From: Hofstenia miamia
Taxonomy: Eukaryota > Xenacoelomorpha > Acoela
Assembly (NCBI GenBank): GCA_004352715.1
Contig: SCFE01000001.1
Location: forward strand, 7,354,495-7,418,494
Direction of reading: 5' to 3'
Length of the DNA stretch: 64,000 nucleotides
Every line of letters starts with the position of its first letter. The first letter of the stretch is position 1. The position numbers were made by a program, and so were the translations under genes. The notes beneath the pieces were generated by a model that saw only the letters and a program-made list of their open reading frames with translations, did not search any database and was not told the DNA's origin. This document shows positions 48,946 to 58,240 of this stretch, piece by piece.

Positions 48946-50109
48946 AAAACAATATTAAGATCAATATTTAACTTTATAAAATTGACTGTATTTACCTAAA
49001 AAATCTCATTTATTAGATATTCTTTTTACTCCAAAATGTAAAATTATTTGTGTCTAAGTTGTTTTTAGGTAATTCTATAAGCACTACAAAGTTAAAACTT
49101 CATTATAGGCTAATCTAAAAAAATCATTTTTTACAGTTGTAGTGTGCCATGTCTGTATCAATTATATGACACTTTTCGGAATTACTATGAAAAAATGAAT
49201 TGTTGTGTAAATTTTGAATATATTGATTTATGATGGTACTAGTAATTAAAAATATGCATTCATTTTATTAAACACTAGTCTCTGACAAAGAAAATAGAAT
49301 TTTTAGCTGGTCCATAGAACAATGTTTAACATCAAAGGGCAAGAGGCAAGTGCAATCCTACAGAAATGTTAGTTTAATAAAACTTTTAACACTAGAATTT
49401 ACGATTTTAAGATTTTATTCCGTTATTTGCTTATTTTTAATAATTGCAAAACACATGTGGACGATTTCTATAACTTCAAAAATAAATAGGTTATTTAGGC
49501 GAAGTAACAAGGTTATTCAAGTATTGTGTACATGTAAGCTGAAAAGAATAATGTGCTATAATAAGTTTTAACTCATAATTTTCCCGCATGCTTCAAATAT
49601 TTTGTACAATATGTTACTATTATTACAATTGGTGGACTAAGTTGGTAAATATTTACCATTACAAAATAAAAATGATACTGATGTGTTTAAGATTCTTATT
49701 ATATATATATATATGTATATATTTATATATATATATATATATATATATTCTCGCTTTGATTCTAACAATAGATACATAAATTTGGTTATATATCATGTAA
49801 CATACATCATTTTTGATCTTAAAATATTGGTAATTTTACACATATCATAATTATTTTAGCTTATTTATAATTTAGGTCGAATTTATTCAAAATAAATGGG
49901 TTGATGACGCATCTCTGTTATTTGGAATTAAGAGAAGAGGTTCAATGCTAATGCCAAACGTTGAAATCAAAATTGATGTATGTGATACTCTTCATACCGA
50001 TTTTAACAAAAAATGGTTCCATACGGATTATGAGACATGGATAGAAAACTTTGATGTTCTTCATTCACATATTCAAACGTTCCAATCAACGAATTCCAAA
50101 ATTGAATGA
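21306..50109 (+). CDS. Unidentified multi-exon host gene (at least 8 exons, about 582 codons)
   Basis: Exons inferred from open frame plus AG/GT borders: 21318(or earlier)-21574, 22151-22492, 27691-27889, 31059-31283, 31648-31860, 33850-33961, 37709-37875 and 49876-50109, the last ending in TGA. Every junction is phase-compatible (2, 2, 0, 0, 0, 1, 0), which is strong support for one gene. From the ATG at 21318 the product is 582 residues. The first third looks helical (CEMAINSIDMFFGLVAFNGF; DPELRPMMEELLNSLAPVID). The middle looks like mixed sheet (EKDVTISLSVEKGGPALHDI). The end reads WVDDASLLFGIKRRGSMLMP and then a charged tail. There is no signal peptide or convincing membrane span. I do not recognise the family and give no function. 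The 5' end is uncertain: a short open stretch after an AG at 21180 (MQHSQLFHVPNLKK) could be an earlier exon, but its phase does not join directly. Introns of up to 12 kb are filled with transposons. Confidence 0.72.
21726..21859. repeat. (TA)n microsatellite with an 89-base assembly gap
   Basis: TA runs flank Ns at 21739-21827, within the first intron of the unidentified host gene. The gap is almost certainly unresolved TA repeat. Confidence 0.85.
22760..24955 (+). mobile_element. Decayed non-LTR retrotransposon (endonuclease and RT)
   Basis: It lies in the intron between host exons 22492 and 27691. Endonuclease traces are VLRKGEHGGVLIASNSSSLS near 22940-23000, LYNPPEKS near 23078-23100 and MILLGDLNLPNVHWHQLT near 23187-23240. 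RT traces are FKPRRSTVTQLLTFIDKLF near 23647-23704, motif A IYLDFCKAFDKISHSLI near 23735-23785, LSDRQ, motif B VTSGDSQGSVLAVIMFPIFI, and degraded motif C (YADGG, where YADD is expected). The open frame 24102-24947 holds the RT end, including TDLGLILKNDLTWNNHI and the long helical tail typical of jockey/CR1-like elements. It ends with AATAAAG and a (TAA)n tail at 24959. Multiple stops make it inactive. Confidence 0.82.
24959..25304 (-). mobile_element. Partial inverted copy of the subterminal-repeat element
   Basis: From (TAA)n(TTA)n at 24959-25000 to the gap at 25305, this is the reverse complement of about 13700-14050. It keeps four copies of the GCGCCGCTGAATAC-like word near 25001, 25028, 25057 and 25094, and the same non-repeat interior up to the gap. 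It is not followed by LINE ORF1, which argues that the repeat array belongs to its own element. Confidence 0.75.
25305..26304. other. Assembly gap of exactly 1000 N
   Basis: The round length indicates an estimated or default scaffold gap. Open frames reported across it are meaningless. Confidence 0.98.
26305..26915 (+). pseudogene. 3' end of a non-LTR retrotransposon of another lineage
   Basis: A purine-rich, GC-richer stretch beginning right after the gap. In broken frames it reads MDESKGKKRVEQVKQRED, then DVVPVVVGALGAVSKKHKRY near 26697-26756 and QKAALLGTARVLTKALRLPG near 26776-26835. A V-x-V-I/V-P-V-V-x-G-A-L-G block followed by LLQKTALLGTARILRKVL is the carboxy-terminal signature of a group of LINE-type RTs seen in many invertebrates. 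I do not name the clade. It ends in ATTATAATAATAATAATATG, a TAA-type tail. RT itself would be in the gap. Confidence 0.65.
27143..27491. mobile_element. hAT-type MITE with perfect 8-bp target duplication
   Basis: Terminal inverted repeats start CAGACTTGCCAACAAG on the left and, inverted, CAGACTTGTCAACGAG on the right. They are flanked by the identical 8-bp duplication GTCCTAAT at 27135-27142 and 27492-27499. CAG ends with an 8-bp duplication are the hAT signature. The 349-bp interior is rich in GGCTCG words and non-coding. It lies in the host-gene intron just before exon 27691. Confidence 0.9.
28000..28370. other. Intron sequence, nothing recognised
   Basis: AT-rich intron of the unidentified host gene with no supported feature. 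Confidence 0.5.
28370..30800 (+). mobile_element. Decayed non-LTR retrotransposon (RT part)
   Basis: RT traces in several frames: DYNKAFYSFYHAILM near 28378-28422 (motif A, usually DFSKAFDRVDH..L); STALQLESCLG with LILINDLPYYNNFAIF near 28520-28600 (motif B end); IYANDLKM near 28597-28621 (motif C, YADD changed to YAND); then NKDKTRSHIFTLNDNKEIAK and DLSFNKCC near 30115-30270, and a helical tail (ALNWSMAAILETSKYDTSSK near 30410-30470). It is split by the small hAT element at 29398-29658 and lies in the intron between exons 27889 and 31059. Confidence 0.7.
29398..29658. mobile_element. Small hAT-type MITE inside a LINE relic
   Basis: Left end CAGTGGCGCGTTTAGG and right end, inverted, CAGTGGTGCGTTTAGG. 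The flanking 8-mers AGTGTTAG (29390-29397) and AGTATTAG (29659-29666) match at 7 of 8 positions. It is 261 bp and non-coding. Confidence 0.8.
31862..32778. other. Intron sequence with TA repeat
   Basis: No gene recognised. A TA tract at about 32743-32778 is the target of the mariner insertion. Words shared with 50365-50530 near 32505-32660 suggest a dispersed repeat. Confidence 0.5.
32779..33547 (-). mobile_element. DD41D mariner-type transposon, internally deleted
   Basis: Terminal inverted repeats of about 45 bp start CAGTCTGTTCCATAAGTCCC on both sides, followed by CTACGTTTC, and differ only slightly. The element sits between TATA sequences, as expected for TA-targeting Tc1/mariner elements. 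The open frame 33460-32948 is the second half of the transposase: NPHFWDQVVQHPPNIMVW, LQQDGAAPHTAHI with the second catalytic Asp, PWPARSRDLKSCD with the third, and WGIIKK. Between those Asp residues I count 41, which puts it with the DD41D (rosa/VS-type) group. The N-terminal DNA-binding domain and the first catalytic Asp are missing, which is an internal deletion because both termini remain. It is non-autonomous, and lies in an intron of the host gene. Confidence 0.88.
34090..34905 (-). pseudogene. Tc1-like transposase, frameshifted and truncated
   Basis: The minus-strand frame 34901-34587 is the paired-type DNA-binding region: SLTQKEIGERYGISQNAVIS as first helix-turn-helix, and the GRPRKTT hook before the second. 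The next piece (34568-34362) has KKRIAWCRKYRNWTAEQWKT and LSFSDES, giving the first catalytic Asp. The last (34410-34153) has VVVRGCFSSHCRGALHFKDK, and in a shifted frame FQQDKAQCHTARKVIKWFAD, giving the second Asp. The third acidic residue region is absent: the sequence stops near 34090. Two or more frameshifts make it dead. It lies in the intron between exons 33961 and 37709. Confidence 0.88.
34906..35430. other. Intron sequence, nothing recognised
   Basis: Probably includes the 5' flank of the Tc1 remnant. No terminal repeat could be confirmed. Confidence 0.45.
35530..36520 (-). pseudogene. Non-LTR retrotransposon fragment (endonuclease end to RT start)
   Basis: The minus-strand frame 36540-35989 reads KNFIVCGDFNEMDLD and TTYTTLKSDHKTVICNIPIP, the GDFN and SDH motifs of an APE-type endonuclease, followed by a basic linker (KLLLKKKYKLKRKLRNNE). 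The frame 35885-35535 continues with LNDYF-like MNDYFNSFSKT, the pre-RT motif, and EVYYYLSRIKK, then decays before RT motif A. The 3' part is absent. It differs in sequence from the LINEs at 7.5, 14, 23 and 28 kb. Confidence 0.75.
36665..37700. other. Intron sequence, nothing recognised
   Basis: AT-rich, no supported feature up to exon 37709-37875. Confidence 0.5.
38753..40939. mobile_element. Non-autonomous hAT-type element (outer, 2.2 kb)
   Basis: Left end CAGAGCTGCAACCTTG and right end, inverted, CAGAGCTGCAACAGGG. The flanking 8-mers CTGGAACC (38745-38752) and CTTGAACC (40940-40947) match at 7 of 8. GGCACGGCACGG-type subterminal words occur near both ends (38855 and 40890). No transposase frame. 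It contains a second hAT-type element. Confidence 0.82.
38931..40223. mobile_element. Non-autonomous hAT-type element (inner, nested)
   Basis: Left end CAGAGGTGGAATTTGATCGG and right end, inverted, CAGAGATGGAATCGGATCC. It is flanked on both sides by CTGTAAA (38924-38930 and 40224-40230), a 7-bp match where hAT normally gives 8. Subterminal GGATCGGAT words lie at both ends. It is 1293 bp and non-coding, inserted in the outer element and hence younger. Confidence 0.78.
40948..42130. other. Intron sequence, nothing recognised
   Basis: No supported gene or element. The open frame at 41933-42166 is the antisense of the end of the following RT element. Confidence 0.45.
42130..44450 (-). pseudogene. 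Decayed reverse transcriptase with unusual C-terminal domain (DVRVFNP type)
   Basis: Read leftward on the minus strand: an N-terminal helical region near 44370-44240; GGAGPSGLDSLGAKRILA near 44180-44125; KNPGIRPIGIGEIFRRI near 43985-43935; RRGHSAGIKAAVHAMKDIYE; LFVDADNSFNRLNRKLAL (RT motif A); SKEGTTQGDVAAMAMYGIA (motif B); RIFYADNGAGGG (motif C); and GYFPKPSKTVLLVKP. A Cys/His block follows (YVCSKGFSIAHALSC at about 42700-42655), then VGFWSYGLRTFFDVRVFNPC near 42510-42450, then IAEKRHADY near 42285. This matches a retroelement RT family frequent in cnidarian and other invertebrate genomes. Its last domain resembles a PD-(D/E)xK nuclease, which is inference. Motif C has YADN for YADD, and frameshifts are many, so it is inactive. 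I do not name the clade. Confidence 0.72.
44268..44772. repeat. 252-bp exact duplication around a single N
   Basis: Bases 44268-44519 are repeated as 44521-44772, separated by one N at 44520. It is most likely an unmerged contig overlap. It overlaps the N-terminal end of the RT pseudogene. Confidence 0.92.
44773..46250. other. Intron sequence, nothing recognised
   Basis: No supported gene. A GC-richer patch near 45600-45700 may be a repeat end, but no partner was found. Confidence 0.45.
46255..48000 (-). pseudogene. Unidentified decayed protein-coding sequence
   Basis: Several overlapping minus-strand frames read as one long protein broken by shifts: ITDIPVSSHNHSLVLPSKST near 47900, then KNGTHAITNGFRVDSKVILK near 47620-47560, MERWNNQFSAHSLLAMVNNH (47499 onward), SANSWPMHSLRKYPPKPKHC, SSSFHSVIESLVLLENDALY, YQEVLVIMTVIEEKVCLRIG and LLAALLSTWKMINVSSEFIS to about 47072. 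A further fragment lies near 46618-46255. The amino-acid texture is coding, not random. I do not recognise the family. Its position among transposons in an intron makes a transposon protein likely. Confidence 0.45.
48147..48731. repeat. Tandem duplication, two units of about 292 bp
   Basis: Unit 1 is 48147-48438 and unit 2 is 48439-48731. They are nearly identical, with a few substitutions, and a 12-base start of a third unit follows before the sequence diverges. Confidence 0.9.
48785..49870. other. Intron sequence with TA repeats
   Basis: AT-rich, with TA microsatellites at 48907-48940 and 49700-49748. Nothing else recognised before the last host exon at 49876. Confidence 0.6.
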
Positions 50110-50145
50110 GACTTGCATTAGCACATATACAATTAATAATTCGCT

Positions 50146-50151
50146 AATAAA
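50146..50151 (+). terminator. Polyadenylation signal AATAAA of the unidentified host gene
   Basis: Canonical hexamer 37 bases after the TGA that ends the last exon. Confidence 0.5.
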
Positions 50152-50674
50152 AACATCTTAGATTTATTTATTTTGCAACAGTTTACATTTTGAACTCAAG
50201 GATATCAGTTGATGTAAGACTTAATTTGTGTATATAGAAAAGTTACCAATCTTTGTTGAGATTATAAACAACATTATTAAAATCTAGATCCACAATATTT
50301 AATGTATCCTTTTTATGTATATTTAGCTGCATGAGCTTCTGAAAGCTTCAAAATTCTTAAACTACTCTCTTGCAAGTTGACTTTTTTAGGTTCGACAGAA
50401 ATTCAACATGTTAAGCTAAATGAGAAAAATCAAGAAAAATAGATTCTATCCAAGCTAATATCGAGTTCAGTTTGAGTATTCAAAATAACAAGTTGAGTTT
50501 TTTTTATCTTGATTTGAATTTCGAGTACTTGCATGATCCTGCTTTAACATTCCAAATACTATTCAAAAAATATCACTAACCATGGAGTTGCCAACGATCT
50601 CATTGCATTATTTAAATGTGTGAATTTGTTTCAAAAACATATTAATTTGAGTTTAACCCATTTCATTTCCCAAG

Positions 50675-52721
50675 CCCCATTTGGGGATTACACTAGAGTG
50701 GATTTCTACTTTATTTGAGGGTTTTACAAAATATTAATTATTTTATATCATTTTAGAGACAATATTTTATTTTCACATTGAGTACATTTTTTTCTAAATT
50801 CATACTGTACTGTGTTTAGTCTTTCTATCTTATATTATTCATTTTGACATTTTGAATGATGCCAGTCCCAATAGAGAATTGAGTATGTTACCTACATTTT
50901 TACCTTTTTTATATGAGTAAACCTAGAAAGTTTATGAACCTCAACAAAGCTGTGGAGGTTTTAGAATCATAGAAGATGAATTACCAACAAATTATCAACA
51001 TGAAACTGTTGATATCATAGAAAACTGTTGATGAAATGAGTGATGCAGAAGAATTTGATGATGAAAAAATAGATGAAACTCAAATTGTAGATGTGACAGG
51101 AAATGTTGAAGTTTATGTATGTACAGATGATGAAAGTGATGATCAAGCATCAAATCTAAGCTTGCAAAATAGTACTAATGGAAAACCCCAAATGGAAGAA
51201 ATCTGCACCCAAGCCGACTGTACCAACAATTGATAATTACAAGAACAAACCTGTCATGGAAGAACTGGTTCATAAATTTACTGACAAAGATCCATTGGAA
51301 TTGTTGATGCTCAATATGCATGGCATATTTGAAATCATATAACACCAAAGCCAAATTTATGCTGCACAAAAGAATGATCCACGTTTGTATGGTATTTGTT
51401 GGCATTATTTTGCTTTCTGGGCACTGCCCTTATCTGAGGCAAGATCTGTATTGGAGCCTGCATCCCAATTTTGACTTCCCAATTATTAGGCAAGCCATGT
51501 CCAAAAGCAGGTTCATGGCATTGAAGAAATACTTTTATCTGAACAACAACCTAGAAATTCCTGAAAACTGTAAGGACTGTTGTTTCAAAATATGTCCTTT
51601 GAATAAAGAAATGAACAAAAACTTTTGGCAATTTGGGTATTTTAGTGACAAATATCCCATGGATAAAAAGAGAGTAGGGTACTATGTTCGACACCCTATA
51701 AAACAGTTTATCAGAGGGAAACCTGTATGATTTGGATTCAAGGAGTGGGCACTGTGCAGCACATCTGGCTATACCTTCAAGTTTTCTATGTATCAGGGAA
51801 AAAACAAAGAATGTTCTACTTGGCACAGAGCTGGTTTTGAATCTTCTTGAGAAAATACCTTTTGGTGTTTCTGTTTTCTTCAACAACTTCTTTATCAACA
51901 TGGATTTAATGAAGAGTCTTCTGGTACTGTCAGAATCAACAAACAGACCTCCTGGAAATCCTTTTGGAGCAAAGAAGGATTTGATGAAGAAAAAAGGGAT
52001 TCCTGAAAACTGCTGTTGATGCAATTTCTGGATTTCTTGCTTGCACTTGGAAGGACAACAGCATATTTAGTGTGCTGTCAAATGTTGATGGAATAAGTCC
52101 AATGAAACAGGCAAATCATCAAGGCTGACCAATTGAAGTACCCAAGTGCATCACGGAATATAATGCTGGTATGCTCAGAGTAGATTTGGCTGATTGGAAG
52201 ATTCGGAAGTACAGAACGGGTATTAAGAGTAAAAAATGATATTTCTCATTGATAACTCACTGTCTGGACATGGTTGTTGTTAACTGTCATATATTGTACA
52301 GTTTTCTTCATCTGGAAGAAAATATCTACCTCCTCAACTTCAGAGTGTATGTAACAACAGCACTGCTGAAGACTGACAGCAATTCAAAATCCAAAAAGCC
52401 TGGTGTCAAAGACCTGAGATTGCTAAAGCCACTCAACCTTATTGATGAAAATCATTTTTTATAGCAACTGCTGATGGGAAACACAGAAAATGCAAGCTGT
52501 GCAAAAAATGCCAGGAAGCAATGTGGACAGTGCAACCTTGGGTGTCATGTACAGGTTTTGAAGCATACCATTCAAACTAAAATTAACTCAAACATGTGAC
52601 TTTGTGTGATAGTTTTGTATTTGTAATGTTATTGTCACCAGAATATTTTGAATAAAAGACTTCTAATTTGAAGATAACAATTTATAAATAATACACTTAA
52701 ATTCCATGATCCCCAAATGGG
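50675..52721 (+). mobile_element. Dead piggyBac-type transposon
   Basis: Transposase pieces in order: an acidic N-terminus (51036-51233); DPLELLMLNMHGIFEI near 51292-51340; RLYGICWHYFAFWALPLSEA near 51384-51440; IRQAMSKSRFMALKKYFYLN near 51485-51545; RVGYYVRHPIKQFIRGKPV ending at 51727 and, after a stop, RFGFKEWALCSTSGYTFKFS near 51731-51790, the DDE-core KPxRFGxKxWxLC motif; FFNNFFINMDLMKSL near 51877-51921; LLNFRVYVTTALLK near 52330-52371; and a Cys-rich tail (CKLCKKCQEA) near 52492. Several frameshifts and stops. The 13-bp word CCCATTTGGGGAT lies inverted at both sides (50676-50688 and 52709-52721) and may be the terminal repeat. A TTAA target is not intact on the right. Confidence 0.82.
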
Positions 52722-55040
52722 ACTAGTCCTAAAATCATAGTAAGTAGTTATTGATTTTATGAAACTTATACAAAGTCTTTATAGGGTATACACCAACTAT
52801 TATACACTGAGTAAATCAAATTTCTTTGACCTCCTGAATTTTGGCACAAAATTCGTTAAGTAAATATTGGGTCTGTAATTCAGAGAAATATAAAACAAAT
52901 CATATTTATACAGTATAATAATTTCTACAAGCTTCAATTCAATAATTCCTTGTTTATTTCTAATGCACACATTAAATATATTACAAATAATGGTTTTGTC
53001 TTCCTTTAAGAACTGCATTGGATAATTGGAAATTCTTGTGGATTTCTTAATATTTCCCCTCTAAATACCATTTGGGTTGCTGGTGACTCCAATAAACATT
53101 TTAAAATTAGGTTGTTATGTAAAGGTTTGCTTACAAAATAAGTTGAAAATATGCTTAAATAATTATGCCTATCACTTTTATAACATTAAAAGGCTTTCTT
53201 ACATATAATGTGATTATAAAAATATATTTTACTATATTCTATGCACTGGATTTATAAAACTCTTAACTACAATTAATATTTCTTGATTACAGTAGTACAT
53301 ACAATAATATCCTACAAAATAGAACACTAAATAAATTAGTTATGATATCACTCTGGGATATATGACAAAAGGGAGTCAGCAATTATCTTTCACTTAAGAA
53401 TAATTCTATACACATGTGAAATCTATTTATCAGCTTTAACAAATGGAAAGAATATTTCTAAAAAATTTAATGAAATTGTTTGTTTGAACAGCACATGTTT
53501 CAATTAAGCCATAATTGAAAGCTTAAACCAAAATTGTGGTGAAAAATTTAAATCTATGTGAAAGAAAATTAAAATGGTGAGAAACATGTTTTGCATCAAT
53601 ATTTGCAATTTGAAAAAACTAATATGATGAAAAATTTTTATAAAAAATCTATTATTTAGGCAGCATGCTACATTTTTTGGAATGAAACATTCTTGTAGTT
53701 CCTCTAAAAACCTTGTTTCTCTTTCTTTTTTACATGCAACTTTGTTTGATTTCAGGAATTTAAATGACAAACATACATACATATATGTATGATGATTGTT
53801 TGAAGAGTATAAAATCATAATCACAATGCACCACTAAAAATATACAGAGTATATACAGTAGTTTAGCAGACCTGCCAGTATAGTTGCCTTCAAAATAGCT
53901 TCCTTCAACTGCAACACACTTCTAAGGTGATGTCTATGATGTTCAAAAAGCATGCTGTATTTTTTCAAATGAATGCAATGCTGCCACATAATGTCATTCA
54001 TAACACACATTGAAAATTGACACCCATCACTTTAGCAAACTTCAGTGAGTATTGGGGTTAGAATAACAATGAGATGCTTTTTTAACATGTTTATTATGAG
54101 TTGAAAAATGCACATGAACACTTTCATATAATAATGTAGATTCCAGTTTCAATTCTAGTATAGGCCTGGTCATTTACAACAGATTGAATTTCAGAGATTC
54201 TGAAAAACAATATATATTGTTCATTTGTAATGTCATAGTTGAAGGAAGCAGTAAGCATGATTTTAATTTTTTTCACAACTGCTGTGATTTTTGAACTAAA
54301 ATCATGCTATTAAAGAAGTCAAAAAAGGTTTTCTATAATTTTCAATAGGTTTTGCAAGAATTAACAATTATTATTTTTTAATCAGGTTAAAGCAGTCTAA
54401 GGACTAGTTTTCAACAAATGACCCACTAAATAAATAAATACTGCATAAAAATAGTGTGAGAACAAATTTCCTTCACTGCCAAGTGATGACCTTCTAGTAA
54501 CAAATTCCATAATTCTTATATAGGAAATTTATTGCAGCAAATTGTTTTCTTCTGAGATGTTCATCACTTTCAAATAAATTGCTACCACTTTTAAGTCATT
54601 TGAAATATTTTTTATTTATGAATTACTTATGCCATTTTTCATCATGTTAAATTTTACAAATTGCATGAGCTGGCTAACTTTAAATTCCAAATTTTTGATA
54701 AAATTTGATTAAATATCATTGTTCCAACGTTTTTCTCATTCTTAGTTGAATAACAGATGCTGCAAAGCTAAATTTTGACATATAATGCATAAGAATCATG
54801 TCAATTTGGTGTCTGAGACAAATTATGAACTTTCATTAGGTTAATTTCTTTGCTATTTATTAATACTAACAAGAGAAGCATAGAAAAATAATCAGATGTT
54901 ATTTGGGCATTAGGTCATACAAGTAGTTATATAGAGCACTATCCTGCCCCATTGGGACAAGCCAAAGTTCTTGTAACACCCCATTACTATTTGCCATATG
55001 AAAATGAAGTGATTCTATTGGACGCCATCTAGTGACGAAA
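52722..55040. other. CpG-poor AT-rich sequence, no gene
   Basis: No supported coding region. CG dinucleotides are almost absent; I saw none from about 53040 to 54720. Confidence 0.6.
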
Positions 55041-55300
55041 TATTTTTGACAAAACTAAATTGAGCAAATTAATTTTTTGTCAAAGATTTTATTTTTGATT
55101 GCCATGATTTGGGCAAAGTGATATAATTGAAAACAATAAATGTTTTTGACAATATTACATTTAGCATAATAATTTTTTGATGAAGTTTTTATTTTTGATC
55201 ACTAGGATTTCGGCAAAGTGATATAATTGATGACAAGAAATGTTTGACAAAGTTAAAATTCATTTTTGATGAAGTTTTTATTTTTTAGGCAAACTGACAT
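55030..55300. repeat. Minisatellite, about 100-110-bp units, 2-3 copies
   Basis: Repeated blocks contain GGCAAAGTGATATAATTGA, then a TTTTTGACAA-like word, then TTTTTATTTTTGAT. The last unit is truncated. Confidence 0.65.
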
Positions 55301-56942
55301 ATTTGCTTCTGTTAATATAGTTATGATATGTTCATTGTAACAATGTTTTTAATTATACAACACTGTATTAGGGAATATAATTCATAGATGTAAAACCCAA
55401 CACTTGGGTATAACATTTTATATTTTGTATAGATGTATATTTCAACATGCATTAATATTAATCAAAGATATAGTATGCAAAAGTAGGAATATAGCTATAT
55501 ATTCATCAATTGTGTATAGTTTGTGCTAAATGTAAAAGCATGCATTACACAATGGCTCTGAGTGATGAAGTTTAGCATTGTGCAATCTTCAACCTGTAAA
55601 ATAACAAATGTTTGAATCACAGAGATAATAATAATCTTTAAAATCATAATGTCTTATTTCAGTAATAAAGCAAAATAATTTTTCAGAAAAAAACAAAAAC
55701 TAGTTTATGCAAAAACTCACAATTTCTAATATTTATTAAGCATGTGTGGCAAAACCCACATACGTGTTTAAGACAAGTCAAAAATGTAATTTATTTACAC
55801 TTTGCTTATAATGAACATATATATTTTACTATTGAATTTGTCTATTGTGTTAGTTTATCATCATTGTTGTTGAGGAAATTCTGTAGGAAACAAACTCAAT
55901 GTGTATTTGCACATTATGATTTTCACATGATCATATCTAAATTAATGATTAATAAATTAAGTTATAGATCACAGTATAAAACACATGATAAATAAAAGTT
56001 TAAACAAAATCAATTAAAAATGTGTATTAACAAACAAACAATGTTTCTATTTATGATAAAGTAAATAATTAATTTAACATTGGACTGCAAATTTGCAGCA
56101 ATTTATTAAAATAAAATTGATTCTGTTTTAAAAGAAATATCTGTAAAACTAACTAGAGATAATATTGTAAAAAATCATTAAGAATCAAAACAATATCTGA
56201 GATTTAATTATAAAAATAGCTTACCAAAATTTTGAAATCTTTATGGGTAGTTCTTTCATAAATGTGAAATTCCATTATGCCAGCTGTGTATATTCATATG
56301 TGTAGAAAGTTACATGCTTCATAGACAATGTCAACATAGTTTTTATTTATTATCCATTGTTAAACTGTCAAAATGTATCCAATTGTAAACACAGTACAAG
56401 CATGTAAAATTCCATTATAGTGCTATGCATAATTTTTTATCTATTGTTCAAATGTCAAAANGACATATTTGCTTCTGTTAATATAGTTATGATATGTTCA
56501 TTGTAACAATGTTTTTAATTATACAACACTGTATTAGGGAATATAATTCATAGATGTAAAACCCAACACTTGGGTATAACATTTTATATTTTGTATAGAT
56601 GTATATTTCAACATGCATTAATATTAATCAAAGATATAGTATGCAAAGTTAGGAATATAGCTATATATTCATCAATTGTGTATAGTTTGTGCTAAATGTA
56701 AAAGCATGCATTACACAATGGCTCTGAGTGATNTCTTTCATAAATGTGAAATTCCATTATGCCAGCTGTGTATATTCATATGTGTAGAAAGTTACATGCT
56801 TCATAGACAATGTCAACATAGTTTTTATTTATTATCCATTGTTAAACTGTCAAAATGTATCCAATTGTAAACACAGTACAAGCATGTAAAATTCCATTAT
56901 AGTGCTATGCATAATTTTTTATCTATTGTTCAAATGTCAAAA
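55296..56942. repeat. Interleaved duplications around single-N joins
   Basis: Segment A (55296-55566) recurs as 56462-56732, and segment B (56252-56460) recurs as 56734-56942. Single Ns lie at 56461 and 56733. The order A...B-N-A'-N-B' looks like an assembly error or mixed haplotypes rather than biology. No gene is supported here. Confidence 0.88.
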
Positions 56943-58040
56943 TGTGTCCAATCATAAAGATTGTTATCTACCAAACATCAAATGCAAATCAATTTAAAAA
57001 TTATCACAATTAATTAAAACATTTTCAAATCATATAAAACTAGAATTTTTTCACAAGTTGGAAAACAATCTCAATTATTACATGTTTTTCCCAATTTTTT
57101 ACAATTATGTAAATGAAAGATGCTACAAAACAAAAATGTTAATAAAGTAAAATGATTTATCAATCACCGTTTCTGGTAAAAATGAAATAAATATTTTTTC
57201 AATATGTTTTTCTCTTTGAATTCAAGAATAAAATATTTGCAAGGTGGAATTTTTATTTGAAACATTTCAAGATAACATGGTTTGTTATTAGTGCAGTAAA
57301 TTGGTTGCTATCATTTATTGATATGCATATATACAAAATGTTTAAAAATATAAATGTTATATTATAAGAAATTGCCTACATTTTAAAATTTTATTGATGT
57401 CTTTTATATTAAGAATTAAATAAATACCCTGTAAATGACTTTTCCACATTTGTAGACTTACATTTTTTCTGATGTTTTTTCATGTTTGTGACTTACATTT
57501 CTTTTCCAATGTTTTTTTACTTTTTTGACCTACATTTCTTTTCAGATGCTTTTTTACATTTGTAACTTACATTTTCTTTTTTGACGTTTTTCCTTTCCTT
57601 GACATCAATCCTTTGTTTCAGTACTGATATACATTTAATTTTTCAATATGTATGCAAGAAATCAAGAGATCAAATTAGTCAAAAGCATTGTTAAAAACTG
57701 AATATTGTGTTAAAATTTTAGATAGTTTTTCATCATTGAACAAAATTAAAATTTCATTATAGTATTAGTATAAACTTTCAAGAATATTTAAGAAAAACAT
57801 ACATACATATAAATATGACTAATCTTTGTTATAAGTTCAGATGTTTTTTTGTATTTTAAAGAATGATTGGTTTTGTTATTTAATATCACATATAAGTATA
57901 AATTTTAAGACATTCTACAAATCAATGATTGTTAAAGTCCTTGAAGTTGTATCATAGCTTTTGAATTTTAAAATAAAAACTTCATACTTATTGAGAAAGT
58001 GTTAACATTCACATTTTTCTTCAGTCAATGAGTAAATTTT
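56943..58040. other. CpG-poor sequence with a short minisatellite
   Basis: At about 57446-57600 a loose 36-42-bp unit recurs about four times, built on ACTTACATTTCTTTTC followed by GATGTTTTTT. Otherwise nothing recognised. Confidence 0.6.
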
Positions 58041-58240
58041 GATAATCACAAATGAATACATAACACCATTTAAAAACAAATCAATTAGATGTCATAAAAT
58101 TCGCAAAGCATTTTCAATTACAAAAAGACTAATAAATTTTCATAAAAAATATGTTTTCACAAAAATGATTAAATTGATAGATTTTACAAAACACATAGTC
58201 ATACATTATAAGAACACAACAGCAATTGTTAAATGATTTA

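Noticed and set aside
51551-52024. Minus-strand 157-codon frame
   Set aside because: Antisense of the piggyBac transposase region.
57446-57600. CRISPR-like regularly spaced repeat
   Set aside because: Units are imprecise and contiguous without unique spacers, and the DNA is eukaryotic. A minisatellite explains it.
58039-58236. Lys-rich 65-codon frame, repeated at 58969
   Set aside because: Lies outside the Tc1 terminus in low-complexity AT-rich sequence. The repetition reflects the assembly duplication.
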